Positions 38,181-47,162 of a DNA stretch of 64,000 nt are shown here, one piece after another. The stretch covers positions 1 to 64,000 of the forward strand of contig NZ_ABLD01000016.1 of assembly GCF_000172415.1 (NCBI RefSeq), written 5' to 3'. Every line of letters starts with the position of its first letter. Within the stretch, counting starts at the first letter, position 1. A program made the translations under genes and the position numbers. The DNA comes from Paraburkholderia graminis C4D1M (GTDB lineage: Bacteria; Pseudomonadota; Gammaproteobacteria; Burkholderiales; Burkholderiaceae). The notes under the pieces are model-generated. The model made no database searches. It saw nothing but the letters and a program-made list of their open reading frames with translations, and was not told the DNA's origin.

Positions 38181-38486
38181 TCAACGGCCGGAATACAGAG
38201 ACCGGACGCCGTTGGTCGCCGGTGCGCCACTGGCGGAGGAACCGCTGTTTACACCGCCGAAGCCGCTCGCGGACTTTTCCTCCGCAGCCACACGTGCAGT
38301 GGCGGCCTCGATCTGAGCCGGATAGAACGCTTGATCGCCTTGGCCAGCACGGTATCCAGCCTTCTGGAGTTGCACCAGTTCATGGCGAACCTGCGCACGG
38401 GTGACCTGATCGTTCGACTGAGCGAACGATGCTGCGGGGATGGCAAGGGCGGCGGCGACTGCAACAGCATTGATGAGCGATTTCAT
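38181..38486 (-). CDS. DUF4148 domain small secreted protein
   Basis: A 101-residue protein of the DUF4148 family, abundant in Burkholderiaceae. The signal peptide ends IPAASFAQS; the mature part contains TRAQVRHELVQLQKAGYR, the family core, then a Gly/Ser-rich tail. GGAAG lies about 7 bases before the chosen ATG; an ATG four codons upstream is possible. Function is unknown, probably envelope or stress related. Its promoter contains the second copy of the 65-bp element shared with the aldehyde dehydrogenase gene. Confidence 0.9.
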   Translation of the reverse strand: MKSLINAVAVAAALAIPAASFAQSNDQVTRAQVRHELVQLQKAGYRAGQGDQAFYPAQIEAATARVAAEEKSASGFGGVNSGSSASGAPATNGVRSLYSGR

Positions 38487-38561
38487 GATTTCTTCCAAAG
38501 GTTGTCGTTGAATAAAGTGGCGAAGTAACTGTGCTTGCAGCAGCGGGACAGAAGAAAAGCT

Positions 38562-38626
38562 GCTGCAGTGGTGTCACTTTAAGCAAACGAAACCGAGGCA
38601 AGAAGGCGTCTTGTGATCCTATGAGT
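38562..38626 (-). promoter_or_regulatory. 65-bp promoter element, copy 2 (before the DUF4148 gene)
   Basis: Ungapped partner of the element at 34770-34834, differing at about 8 positions, nearly all in the central 17 bases. It lies 76 to 140 bases before the DUF4148 start. The outer blocks are conserved while the spacer has drifted, which suggests constraint on the blocks. Confidence 0.65.
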
Positions 38627-39219
38627 GAGGGTCACAGGCAGGAGCATCGTGGAGTTAGAAGGCGCACGAAGTCTGGGTCGTCGCACCCGTACACGACCAG
38701 AATGGAACGTCGAATTCCATAAGCCTGCATTCGCCGCTGCGCATTTCGCGTCAGAGGCAGCGGCCCTTCGGCGTGCAACGCACGCCCGGCGATTGCGTCG
38801 TAATGCTCGTGAACAGGTGCGAACTGAAACGACAAACAAGAATGTGTATCGCTTTCAATCGTTACAAAAAATTCCCGCAACGTCCGTTGCCGCGACCTAA
38901 AGTCCAATCCACGCATCTGACAAAAGACGGTCTTCGCAAAGCGTCCGCTCATACCGTGACGACGTTTTCCGATGCGTGAAAAAACCACTTGATCTTGCGT
39001 AGTGAAACTGTGACCGACGCGCTGGCGGTGATCAGCGCTCGCGGTCTGTGGCAGTTGAAGCGGTAGTGAGTATGGCGAGCGAATAATGGCGGAAACAAGG
39101 CGCGCCGACGATGCCATCGTTAAGACTTCCGGCGAAGGTGCAACGCCACTCCACTTCTTTCGCAACTGCCGGCGCGCTACCGTGGGCTGCTACAGGTCGC
39201 AATGGAGAAGGAGCCTTCC
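38627..39219. other. Less GC-rich intergenic stretch with no confident gene
   Basis: Nearly 600 bases before the propeller gene with visibly more A/T than the surroundings. A minus-strand frame (38632-39165) is open for 177 codons. Its last third (GRALHAEGPLPLTRNAQRR and following) has protein-like composition, but there is no convincing start, ribosome site or family match. It may hold a decayed gene. No insertion sequence ends were found. Confidence 0.4.
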
Positions 39220-40668
39220 ATGCGTTGCAACAAGCCCCGTGCATTTCTGAGCAGCGTTCCGCTCGCTCTTGTACTCGCCGCAATCATTCCGACCAGTCGG
39301 GCCGCGCCCGTCCTCGTGTCCGGCCCCAGCCTTTTTGCCACTTGCACCATCGGCGGCCCCGGCACGAACTATGTGAATGCCGAAGTCGAGCCGTGGGTCG
39401 CCACGAACCCGAAAAATCCGTCGAACCTGATCGGCGTATGGCAGCAGGACCGATGGGACAACGGCGGCGCACACGGCCTGGTTGCCCGCCCATCATTCGA
39501 TGGCGGTTTGACATGGGCCACGCCGGCTGCACTGCCTTTCACCGCATGCGCGGGCGGGACTGATTACGAGCGCGCGTCCGATCCGTGGGTGTCGATCGGC
39601 CCCGATGGAACCGCGTACGCCGTGTCGATCTCCTTCAACCAATCCAACAACAGCAACGCGGTGCTCGCTTCGGTTTCGAAGGACGGCGGCCTGACGTGGG
39701 CAAACCCGCGCACCATCATCGCCAACAACGAACCGACCTTGCAATTCTTCAACGACAAGGAATCGGTGACGGCCAATCCGATCAAGGCAGGCGTCGCCTA
39801 CGCCGTGTGGGACCGGCTCGAATTGCCGAACGGCAATCCGTACGCCAACACGCACACGGCCGCCTTCCGCGGGCCATCGATGTTCTCGAAGACATCCGAT
39901 GGCGGCCTGACATGGAGTCCGCCATCGGTGATCGTGACGGTGCCCTCCCGGCAGCAGACGATCGGCAACCAGATCGTCGTCAACTCGCAGAACGGAACGC
40001 TCTATGACTTCTTCGACCTGATCTCTCCGCCGTTTTCGAAAGCGGCCGGCAAGGTGGCGTTCATCAAATCGACCGACGACGGCGCGACATGGACGAAGCC
40101 GAAAATCATCTCGGGTTTGCAGACCGTATCGGTGTTCGATCCGAACACCGGCGAAGCGGTGCGTTCGGGAGACATCATTCCCGAGCCCGCGATCGATCCG
40201 AAGACGGGGCAACTGTATGTCGTCTGGCAGGATTCGCGCTTCAATGGCGGGCTCTACGACGAGATCGCGCTTTCTACCTCAAAAGATGGCGGCAGCACGT
40301 GGAGCGCACCAATCCGCGTTAATACGCCCACGGGACGGCCGGCATTCAATCCGAGCATCAACGTCAATTCGTCGGGGACCGTTGCAGTGACGTACTACGA
40401 TTTCCGCAATCTGGCGGATGGCAACACCACGACGTTACCGACGGATATCTGGCAGACGACATCGACGGACAAGGGAGCGACGTTCGCCAATGAAACACAC
40501 GTGGCGGGCGCATTCGATCTCAAGACCGCGCCCGATGCCGAGGGCTTCTTCGTCGGGGATTATCAGGGGTTGGCCGCGATCGGCTCGAGCTTCGTGCCGT
40601 TCTTCGTGCAGACGAACTCCGGGAACCTTGGCAATCGCACTGATGTGTTTGCTCAGCCTCAGCCGTAA
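39220..40668 (+). CDS. Secreted BNR/Asp-box beta-propeller protein (sialidase-like fold)
   Basis: A 482-residue secreted protein. The signal peptide (about residues 1-29) ends IPTSRAAP. At least six Asp-box type motifs are visible: SFDGGLTW, SKDGGLTW, TSDGGLTW, STDDGATW, SKDGGSTW and STDKGATF, the hallmark of six-bladed sialidase-like propellers. The arginine triad and nucleophilic Tyr of true sialidases cannot be assigned by eye, so enzymatic activity is unproven. AAGGAG lies 7 bases before the chosen ATG; a second ATG six codons upstream is less well supported. Codon usage is less GC-rich than in neighbours, suggesting a different history. Confidence 0.85.
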   Translation: MRCNKPRAFLSSVPLALVLAAIIPTSRAAPVLVSGPSLFATCTIGGPGTNYVNAEVEPWVATNPKNPSNLIGVWQQDRWDNGGAHGLVARPSFDGGLTWATPAALPFTACAGGTDYERASDPWVSIGPDGTAYAVSISFNQSNNSNAVLASVSKDGGLTWANPRTIIANNEPTLQFFNDKESVTANPIKAGVAYAVWDRLELPNGNPYANTHTAAFRGPSMFSKTSDGGLTWSPPSVIVTVPSRQQTIGNQIVVNSQNGTLYDFFDLISPPFSKAAGKVAFIKSTDDGATWTKPKIISGLQTVSVFDPNTGEAVRSGDIIPEPAIDPKTGQLYVVWQDSRFNGGLYDEIALSTSKDGGSTWSAPIRVNTPTGRPAFNPSINVNSSGTVAVTYYDFRNLADGNTTTLPTDIWQTTSTDKGATFANETHVAGAFDLKTAPDAEGFFVGDYQGLAAIGSSFVPFFVQTNSGNLGNRTDVFAQPQP

Positions 40669-40690
40669 CGGTTTTGCGCGGGAGTGGTTG

Positions 40691-40719
40691 GCTCGCAGCG
40701 TGGACTTCGCGCTGCGAGC
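40691..40719. terminator. 10-bp perfect hairpin between convergent genes
   Basis: GCTCGCAGCG and CGCTGCGAGC flank a 9-base loop, 22 bases past the propeller gene stop. No T-run; likely a shared transcript end for the two convergent genes. Confidence 0.5.
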
Positions 40720-40755
40720 GAAGAAGGACAAACGCGGGTACTGCGAGCGAGACGC

Positions 40756-41289
40756 TTAGCTTCTCATTGCTCTTACTGCCCGTTCCAGATTGGCCCGCAC
40801 AATCGCGCGATGAAACGGCGCGATCGTCGCAAGATAGATTCGCCCGAGTCTGTTGTGGCAATGCACCACCGTGGCCGCGAGCAGTTCTCGCCCGTTTGCC
40901 GCGTCGCCGCGTAGTTGGATGGTCGCGCGGAAGTCGAGATGCCGGTCGTCCGCGCCGACTACCAGCTCCGTCGCGCTCTTCGACAGCAGCGGCAAGTAGC
41001 CGATAACCGGCCCACGCGCCGCCGCCGCAAGACCGACGTCGCGAGACGATTTGACGCCGACCGTCGCCATCGTCAGATCGCGGACACGCGTGAGCGCACG
41101 AATCCACCACGCCTGCCGCTCGAACGCGGCGCGTGCCAACACCTCAAGATCATCGCTGGCCCCCGCGGGCAGTCGGATTGCAAAGGCGTCCAAAAGATCC
41201 GCGCCCGCGTAGAGCGGCGCGAGTACGCTGTTGCCAGGCATGGGTACGGCGCGCGCTTTGGTCAAGGTCGTACTTCGGGGTTGGTTCAT
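40756..41289 (-). CDS. DUF2867 domain-containing protein
   Basis: A 177-residue protein resembling the DUF2867 family, often annotated next to or fused with NAD(P)-dependent epimerases. Recognisable parts are the [16 protein letters not shown] start and the C-terminal [24 protein letters not shown]. No signal peptide. Function unknown; the fold is START/polyketide-cyclase-like in some members. It is convergent with the propeller gene and stands alone. Confidence 0.75.
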   Translation of the reverse strand: MNQPRSTTLTKARAVPMPGNSVLAPLYAGADLLDAFAIRLPAGASDDLEVLARAAFERQAWWIRALTRVRDLTMATVGVKSSRDVGLAAAARGPVIGYLPLLSKSATELVVGADDRHLDFRATIQLRGDAANGRELLAATVVHCHNRLGRIYLATIAPFHRAIVRANLERAVRAMRS

Positions 41290-41363
41290 CGTGTGCAGCA
41301 GTCGAGCCGCTGCCGGTTAGCAAAATAGAAGCACGATCTCGAGACAAAGAGCCGTTTAAACCC

Positions 41364-42512
41364 TCACCGACTCCCCTGCACCGCCGCCAACCCCTCCAGC
41401 AGCGCCTTATGAAACGCGTCCGGGTCCTGCATCTGCGGCGCGTGGCCCAGGTCAGCGAACTCAACCAGCGTCGCATCCGGAATCGCTTTCGCCGCGGCCT
41501 TCCCCAACTCCGGATAATGACCGATCTTCGCGCGCACTTCGGGTGAAGCCGCGTCCTTGCCAATCGCGGTCGTGTCCTTCTGCCCGATCAGCAACAGCGT
41601 CGGCATGCTCAACTGCCCGAACTCATAGACCACCGGCTGCGTATAAATCATGTCGTATAGCAACGCCGAATTCCACGCGACGATCTGCTTGCCCGGCCCC
41701 CGGTACATGCCCGCGAGCATCTGCACCCACGGTTCGTAATCGGCGCGCCATTGGCCGGCATAGTACGTCGACTGCTCGTAGCGGCGAATGCCGTCCGCGC
41801 TGGTCTTCAGTTCGCGCCGATACCAGTCGTCCACCGACAACGACGGCACGCCCTTCGCCTTCCAGTCCTCGAGCCCGATCGGATTGACGAGCACCAGTTG
41901 CTGCGTCTCGCGCGGATACATCAGCGCATAGCGAACGGCGAGCATGCCGCCCGTCGAATGTCCGACGATGGTCGCGTCTTTCACACCGAGCGACTCGAGC
42001 AGCGCATGAGTATTGCGCGCGAGCTGCTGGAAACTGTACTGATAGTGCTCCGGTTTGCTCGACTTGCAAAAGCCGATCTGATCCGGCGCGATCACGCGAT
42101 AACCCGCTTCGCTCAGACGATGAATCGTCGCCTCCCACGTCGCGCCGCAAAAGTTCTTGCCATGCAGAAGGACGACCGTGCGGCCGTTCGCGTGCGCCGG
42201 TTTGACGTCCATGTAGGCCATATGCAGCGCAACGCCTTGCGAAGTGAAGTCGTATTGGCCGACAGGTTCGGGATAGGTGAAGCCCTGCAACTCGGGGCCA
42301 TAGGCCGGGCCTGCATTGCCGCCGGCTGCGGCGGTTTCGGATGCGCCGCTGGTTGAAGCGGCCGTGGATACGGTCGACGACGCGCCGACCGAGCCCGTCG
42401 CCAGCGTTTCGGCAGAAGCCGCAGATGCGGCACAAACCGTGACCGGCGCGGCGCCGAATGCGGCGGCGCTCAACGTTGCAAGCAATGAAAGACGGCGAAA
42501 GCTGATGGACAT
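41364..42512 (-). CDS. Exported alpha/beta hydrolase
   Basis: A 382-residue alpha/beta hydrolase with a signal peptide (ending VTVCAASA) and a long Ala/Ser/Thr-rich linker (about residues 28-70) before the catalytic domain. The catalytic part shows VVLLHGKNFCGATWE (oxyanion), GHSTGGM (nucleophile Ser) and ADLGHAPQMQDP (His). Similar proteins are annotated as haloalkane dehalogenase-like or epoxide hydrolase-like; the substrate is unknown. The start is at MSISFRRLSLL, where the signal peptide begins; the ribosome site is weak. It is divergent from glgC with a 541-base gap. Confidence 0.86.
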   Translation of the reverse strand: MSISFRRLSLLATLSAAAFGAAPVTVCAASAASAETLATGSVGASSTVSTAASTSGASETAAAGGNAGPAYGPELQGFTYPEPVGQYDFTSQGVALHMAYMDVKPAHANGRTVVLLHGKNFCGATWEATIHRLSEAGYRVIAPDQIGFCKSSKPEHYQYSFQQLARNTHALLESLGVKDATIVGHSTGGMLAVRYALMYPRETQQLVLVNPIGLEDWKAKGVPSLSVDDWYRRELKTSADGIRRYEQSTYYAGQWRADYEPWVQMLAGMYRGPGKQIVAWNSALLYDMIYTQPVVYEFGQLSMPTLLLIGQKDTTAIGKDAASPEVRAKIGHYPELGKAAAKAIPDATLVEFADLGHAPQMQDPDAFHKALLEGLAAVQGSR

Positions 42513-42711
42513 TTTTCTATCGAAGAAGCCGGGAAAAGGATGCGGATGGAGGCGGCTGCCAGCGCACATTAAAAGTTCGCCGCAAGCGGCCGCCGACATG
42601 CCGCGCAATCGCGGACGATTCTACGACGCCCATCGCGACCGCGCAGCGGCACGCACACAGCCCGCTTCTCCAGGAGGCGCCGCGATACGCCGCGCCGTGC
42701 GGCACATCGCG

Positions 42712-42727
42712 TGGCACGCATATTGCG
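42712..42727 (+). promoter_or_regulatory. Sigma-54 type promoter sequence upstream of glgC
   Basis: TGGCACG-N4-TTGC matches the RpoN -24/-12 consensus at every conserved base. It is on the plus strand, about 330 bases before the glgC start, in a gene-free region. If used, the glgC mRNA would have a leader of about 315 bases that contains the large hairpin at 43004-43037. No activator gene is adjacent. Confidence 0.45.
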
Positions 42728-43003
42728 CACGGAACCTCGCTCGCTATGTGCCGTGGCGCACGGAGCGTCGGCGCGCCTCGGCCGAAGGTTCGCAGTTGGG
42801 CGCGTCGGCGGCTCGCAGCCGAGAAACGTCGCCCGCGCGAGGCCATTCAGTGCTAGAACTACGGGACGGGCTCGCCAGCGCAGCAGCCGCAATACGCGAA
42901 TCAAAAGCGAATCAAACGCGGATCAATGTAGAAGCGATCGACCAGCCGCATCGGGGAAGTAAGCGAGGCATTCATTGCATGGCACAACGGAACGATTACA
43001 TGG

Positions 43004-43037
43004 GACCGCAGTAAGCGCTAAAGCGCTAACTGCGGTC
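43004..43037 (+). promoter_or_regulatory. 16-bp hairpin in the glgC leader
   Basis: GACCGCAGTAAGCGCT and AGCGCTAACTGCGGTC form a 16-bp stem with one mismatch and a 2-base AA gap between the arms. It ends 6 bases before the AAAGGAG ribosome site of glgC. No T-run follows. It may act as an operator for a dimeric protein, as an RNA structure controlling translation, or as the end of an upstream transcript. Confidence 0.6.
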
Positions 43038-43053
43038 GACAAAGGAGACAGAC

Positions 43054-44319
43054 ATGGATACGCCGGCACGGTTGAACGATCTGCAACGCACCACTCTCGC
43101 CATCGTACTGGCCGGCGGACGCGGCACCCGGCTCGGTCCGCTCACCAACAAACGCGTCAAGCCAGCCGTACATTTCGGCGGCAAATTCCGCATCATCGAC
43201 TTCGCGCTGTCCAATTGCCTGAACTCCGGCATCCGGCGCATCGCCGTCGTCACGCAGTACAAGGCGCACTCGCTGTTGCGTCATCTGCAGCGCGGCTGGG
43301 GTTTTCTGCGCGGCGAGTTCGGCGAGTTCATCGATCTGTGGCCCGCGCAACAGCGCGTCGAAGGCGCGCACTGGTATCGCGGCACGGCCGACGCGGTGTT
43401 CCAGAACCTCGACATCATCCGCTCGATTCGTCCAAAGTATGTCGTCGTGCTGGCGGGCGATCACATCTACAAGATGGACTACACGCGCATGATCGCGGAC
43501 CACGCGGAGAGCGGCGCCGATTGCACGGTCGGCTGCATCGAAGTGCCGCGCATGGACGCGGTGGCCTTCGGCGTGATGGCCGTCGACGAAAACCGCCGCG
43601 TCACCGGCTTCGTCGAAAAACCGGCCGACCCGCCGGCGATTCCCGGCCGGCCCGACACCGCCCTCGCAAGCATGGGCATCTACGTGTTCGACGCCGACTA
43701 CCTGTACGCATTGCTCGAACAAAACATCTCGAGCGTCGATACCGATCACGACTTCGGCAAGGACATTCTGCCGCGCGTCGTCACGCAAGGCACCGCGATC
43801 GCGCATCCGTTCAGCATGTCGTGCGTGTCCTCGGACCCGAACGTCGAGCCGTACTGGCGCGACGTCGGCACCATCGACGCCTATTGGGCCGCCAATCTCG
43901 ACCTCGCCTCCACGATCCCGACGCTGGACCTCTACGACCGCAGTTGGCCGATCTGGACTTACCAGGAGCAACTGCCGCCCGCCAAGTTCGTGCGCGACCT
44001 GAAGGGACTGCAAGGCTCGGGCAACAATCTGATCGTGTGCGGCGGCTGCGTGATCTCGGGTTCGCAGATTTCGCGCTCGGTGTTGTCGTCGAACGTCAAG
44101 GTGAGTTCGTTCTGTAATATCAATGAGGCAGTCTTGTTGCCGCAGGTCACCGTCGGCGCGAGTTGCCGCTTGCAGAAGGTGGTCGTGGACCGCGGCTGCA
44201 CGATCCCGGACGGCACGGTAATCGGCGAAGATCCGGTGCGCGACGCCGAACGTTTCTATCGTACCGACGACGGCGTCGTGCTCGTCACGCCCGAGGCGCT
44301 GCGGCAGGACGTGAACTAA
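43054..44319 (+). CDS. glgC: Glucose-1-phosphate adenylyltransferase
   Basis: Makes ADP-glucose from glucose 1-phosphate and ATP, the committed and allosterically controlled step of glycogen synthesis. At 421 residues it has family length. The nucleotide motif [21 protein letters not shown] is present, with [12 protein letters not shown], the [11 protein letters not shown] Asp motif and the FVEKP substrate motif. A left-handed beta-helix C-terminus ([16 protein letters not shown]) follows. GGAG precedes the ATG. glgA follows after 91 bases, so both are in one unit; glgB, glgX and glgP are not in the window. Confidence 0.96.
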   Translation: MDTPARLNDLQRTTLAIVLAGGRGTRLGPLTNKRVKPAVHFGGKFRIIDFALSNCLNSGIRRIAVVTQYKAHSLLRHLQRGWGFLRGEFGEFIDLWPAQQRVEGAHWYRGTADAVFQNLDIIRSIRPKYVVVLAGDHIYKMDYTRMIADHAESGADCTVGCIEVPRMDAVAFGVMAVDENRRVTGFVEKPADPPAIPGRPDTALASMGIYVFDADYLYALLEQNISSVDTDHDFGKDILPRVVTQGTAIAHPFSMSCVSSDPNVEPYWRDVGTIDAYWAANLDLASTIPTLDLYDRSWPIWTYQEQLPPAKFVRDLKGLQGSGNNLIVCGGCVISGSQISRSVLSSNVKVSSFCNINEAVLLPQVTVGASCRLQKVVVDRGCTIPDGTVIGEDPVRDAERFYRTDDGVVLVTPEALRQDVN

Positions 44320-44410
44320 TGAGCGCTGGTGCCGCGCGGCCGTCCGCAGCGGCCCAGCGCAGCCCGCAAGCATCGACCGTCCACATCTTTAAAGGAACGA
44401 GACCGAGCCT

Positions 44411-45871
44411 ATGACGATTCGCGCCCTACACGTCGCCAGCGAGCTGTATCCCCTCCTGAAAACGGGCGGTCTCGCCGACGTCGCGGGCGCGCTGCCGTCC
44501 GCGCTGGTCGAGCGCGGCGCCGACGTGCGCGTGCTGCTGCCCGGCTTTCCCGCGGTCGCGGCCGGCCTGCACGACCTGCGTCCGGTCGCGCAACTGGGCC
44601 GCCGCTTCGATGCGCCTGGCGTGACGCTCGAACAGGGCACGTTGCCGTCGAACGGACTCGTCGTCTACATGATTCGGGCGGCCACGTTGTACGACCGGCC
44701 AGGCAATCCGTATCTGAACGACGAGCACGTACCCTACGGCGATAACGCGCAGCGTTTCGCGCTGCTCGGCTGGGTCGCCGCGCAACTCGCGCAGCAGCTC
44801 GACCCGGCGTGGTCGCCGCAGATCGTCCACGCGCACGACTGGCACGCGGGGCTCGCCGCCGCCTATCTGAAAGCGGCCGAACGGCAGCACGGCCGGGCGC
44901 CCGCGCGCAGCGTCTTTACCGTGCACAACCTCGCGTATCAGGGCGTTTTTCCCGCGCATCAGTTCGGCCAGCTCGGCCTGCCGGATGATTTCTTCAACAT
45001 GCGCGGCGTCGAATTCTATGGACAACTGTCGTTTTTGAAGGCGGGGCTCTATTACAGCGACCGCATCACGACCGTGAGCCCGACGTACGCGCGCGAAATT
45101 CAAACGCTCGCGCAAGGCGGCGGACTGGACGGCCTGCTGCGCAGCCGCGCGCATGACCTGTGCGGCATCCTGAACGGCGTCGACTATACGGTCTGGAACC
45201 CCGCGAACGACGCGCTCCTCGAGCACCGCTACACCGCGACGCGGCTCGCCGGCAAACTCGCGTGCAAGGAGGCGTTGCAAAAACGCTTCGGCCTCGCGCA
45301 AAAAAGCGATGCGCTGCTGTTCGGCGTGGTGAGCCGCCTGACCGAGCAGAAGGGTCTCGACCTGCTGCTCGAAACCGTGCCGGAGATCGTCAAGCGCGGC
45401 GGTCAGCTCGTCGTGTTCGGCACTGGCGACCCGGCGCTCGAAAACGGCCTGAAGCGCGTCGCGCAGACGCACCCGGAATCGGTCGCGGTGGAACTCGGCT
45501 TCGACGAAAAACTCGCACACACGATCATCGCCGGCAGCGACGTGATTGCCGTGCCGTCGCGCTTCGAGCCGTGCGGTCTCACGCAGCTTTACGCGCTGGC
45601 TTACGGATCGCTGCCGCTCGTGCATCGCGTGGGCGGTCTCGCGGACACCGTCGCGGACGCATCGCTTGAAAATCTCGCCGAGGATCTCGCGACCGGCTTC
45701 GTGTTCGACGACTTCACGCCGCGCAGCCTGACCGCCGCGATCCGCCGCGCATTCGCGCTGCACGGCCGGCGCACCGAATGGAAGGCGGCGCAGCGCCGCG
45801 CGATGCGCCAGGATTTCGGCTGGGGCGCGTCGGCGGACCGCTATCTCGCGCTCTATCGCGAGCTGGCCTGA
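44411..45871 (+). CDS. glgA: Glycogen synthase (ADP-glucose)
   Basis: GT5-family retaining glucosyltransferase that elongates alpha-1,4-glucan from ADP-glucose. At 486 residues it is full length. It has the ADP-glucose motif KTGGLADV (17-24), HAHDWHAGLAAAYLK, VFTVHNLAYQG, and the C-terminal SRLTEQKGLDLLL and PSRFEPCGLTQLYALAYGSLPLV with the catalytic Glu of the E-x7-E motif region. The ribosome site AAGGAA is further upstream than usual (about 15 bases). It follows glgC and is followed by an unrelated gene. Confidence 0.95.
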   Translation: MTIRALHVASELYPLLKTGGLADVAGALPSALVERGADVRVLLPGFPAVAAGLHDLRPVAQLGRRFDAPGVTLEQGTLPSNGLVVYMIRAATLYDRPGNPYLNDEHVPYGDNAQRFALLGWVAAQLAQQLDPAWSPQIVHAHDWHAGLAAAYLKAAERQHGRAPARSVFTVHNLAYQGVFPAHQFGQLGLPDDFFNMRGVEFYGQLSFLKAGLYYSDRITTVSPTYAREIQTLAQGGGLDGLLRSRAHDLCGILNGVDYTVWNPANDALLEHRYTATRLAGKLACKEALQKRFGLAQKSDALLFGVVSRLTEQKGLDLLLETVPEIVKRGGQLVVFGTGDPALENGLKRVAQTHPESVAVELGFDEKLAHTIIAGSDVIAVPSRFEPCGLTQLYALAYGSLPLVHRVGGLADTVADASLENLAEDLATGFVFDDFTPRSLTAAIRRAFALHGRRTEWKAAQRRAMRQDFGWGASADRYLALYRELA

Positions 45872-46098
45872 TCCTGCCCGAGCCGTCGCCGGTGATGGTT
45901 CGGCGCAACAGCACGGGGACGGATCAACTGGCTTGCGGCAAACTCCTGTATTGTTTCCCTACGATGCAGACCGTGCATTGTTCTTGCAATACATGAAGCA
46001 GTCCTGCGCGCGGCGTAGCGGGTTCATGCCCGAACAGCGCCGCCGCGCATCCCTCCCGTTTTCACCGATCGCGCACGTCCGCCTGCGCGAGCCATACC

Positions 46099-46965
46099 AT
46101 GACGAAGAACGTTCTCAGCATTCAGTCACATGTCGTTTTCGGGCACGCGGGCAATAGCGCGGCCGTGTTTCCGATGCGTCGGCTTGGCGTGAACGTGTGG
46201 CCGCTGAACACCGTGCAGTTCTCGAACCACACGCAATACGGCCACTGGACCGGCACCGCCATCAACGCCGCGCAGATGGAAGAACTCGCCGAAGGCATCG
46301 GCGCAATCGGCATGCTGCCGCGCTGCGACGCGGTGCTCTCGGGCTACCTCGGCACGCCGGAGCAGGCGCAGTCGGTGCTGGAAATCGTCAAGGCCGTGAA
46401 GGCCGCCAATCCGCGCGCCTGGTACTTCTGCGATCCGGTGATGGGCGCGGCAAGCGGCTGCAAGGTCGAGCCCGGCATCCAGCAGTTTCTCGTCGACACC
46501 ATGCCGGAAGTGGCCGACGCGATGGCGCCGAATCACACGGAGTTGCAGCGGCTCGTGGGCCGCGAGATCGAGACGCTCGAGGAAGCCGTCGCCGCGTGCC
46601 GCGAGATCATCGCGCGCGGACCGAAGCTCGTGCTGGTCAAACATCTGCTCGATCGCAACAGTCCCGCGGATCGTTTCAACATGCTCGTCGTCACCGAACG
46701 CGAGGCGTGGATGGGCCAGCGCCCGCTGTATCCGTTCGCGCGGCAGCCGGTCGGCGTCGGCGATCTGACGAGTGCGGTGTTCGTCGCGCGCACGCTGCTC
46801 GGCGACACGATTCGCGGCGCGTTCGAGCACACGCTCGCCGCGGTCAACGCGGTCGTCAAGGCGACGTGGCAAGCCGGGCGCTACGAACTGGAACTGGTGC
46901 CCGCGCAAAACGAAATCGCGCAGCCGCGCGAATGGTTCGACGCGTGGGTGGCAGAGACCGCCTAG
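46099..46965 (+). CDS. pdxY: Pyridoxal kinase
   Basis: Phosphorylates pyridoxal to PLP in the salvage pathway. A 288-residue ribokinase-superfamily protein: [30 protein letters not shown] at the N-terminus, [12 protein letters not shown], the YFCDPVMG segment and [11 protein letters not shown]. The anion-hole/catalytic Asp region is in [12 protein letters not shown]. Length and start match PdxY. It is preceded by a 227-base gap after glgA and followed by a pentanucleotide repeat. PLP supply fits the aminotransferase-rich neighbourhood only loosely. Confidence 0.94.
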   Translation: MTKNVLSIQSHVVFGHAGNSAAVFPMRRLGVNVWPLNTVQFSNHTQYGHWTGTAINAAQMEELAEGIGAIGMLPRCDAVLSGYLGTPEQAQSVLEIVKAVKAANPRAWYFCDPVMGAASGCKVEPGIQQFLVDTMPEVADAMAPNHTELQRLVGREIETLEEAVAACREIIARGPKLVLVKHLLDRNSPADRFNMLVVTEREAWMGQRPLYPFARQPVGVGDLTSAVFVARTLLGDTIRGAFEHTLAAVNAVVKATWQAGRYELELVPAQNEIAQPREWFDAWVAETA

Positions 46966-46975
46966 CTTGCGCATC

Positions 46976-47005
46976 GTGCGGTGCGGTGCGGTGCGGTGCG
47001 GTGCG
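46976..47005. repeat. (GTGCG)x6 simple sequence repeat
   Basis: Six perfect tandem copies of GTGCG, ten bases after the pdxY stop. Pentanucleotide tracts can vary in copy number by slippage. Being intergenic it could only affect transcription or mRNA ends. Confidence 0.9.
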
Positions 47006-47162
47006 GGCCGCAGCTTGCCGGCATTGCGTCGCCAGGAACCTTGTCAGCCGGCCGGTCGTCCTATAATGCGTGCCGCACGCGCGAGCCGATAATGGCTTCG
47101 CGGCTTTGCGGCTTCGCGCGGCGACTTTCTCAGGCATCCGGCATTCAGCAGACGAGGCATCG

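Larger units (their letters stand above)
42513..43053. other. Long divergent intergenic region (hydrolase / glgC)
   Basis: 541 bases with no credible gene. It contains the sigma-54-like sequence and, just before glgC, a near-perfect 16-bp hairpin. Short direct repeats of the type CGAATCAAA occur near 42896-42920. Nothing else stands out. Confidence 0.5.

Noticed and set aside
38632-39165. Minus-strand frame of 177 codons before the propeller gene
   Set aside because: The last third has protein-like composition, but there is no start signal or recognised family. Kept only as a possible decayed gene in the region note.
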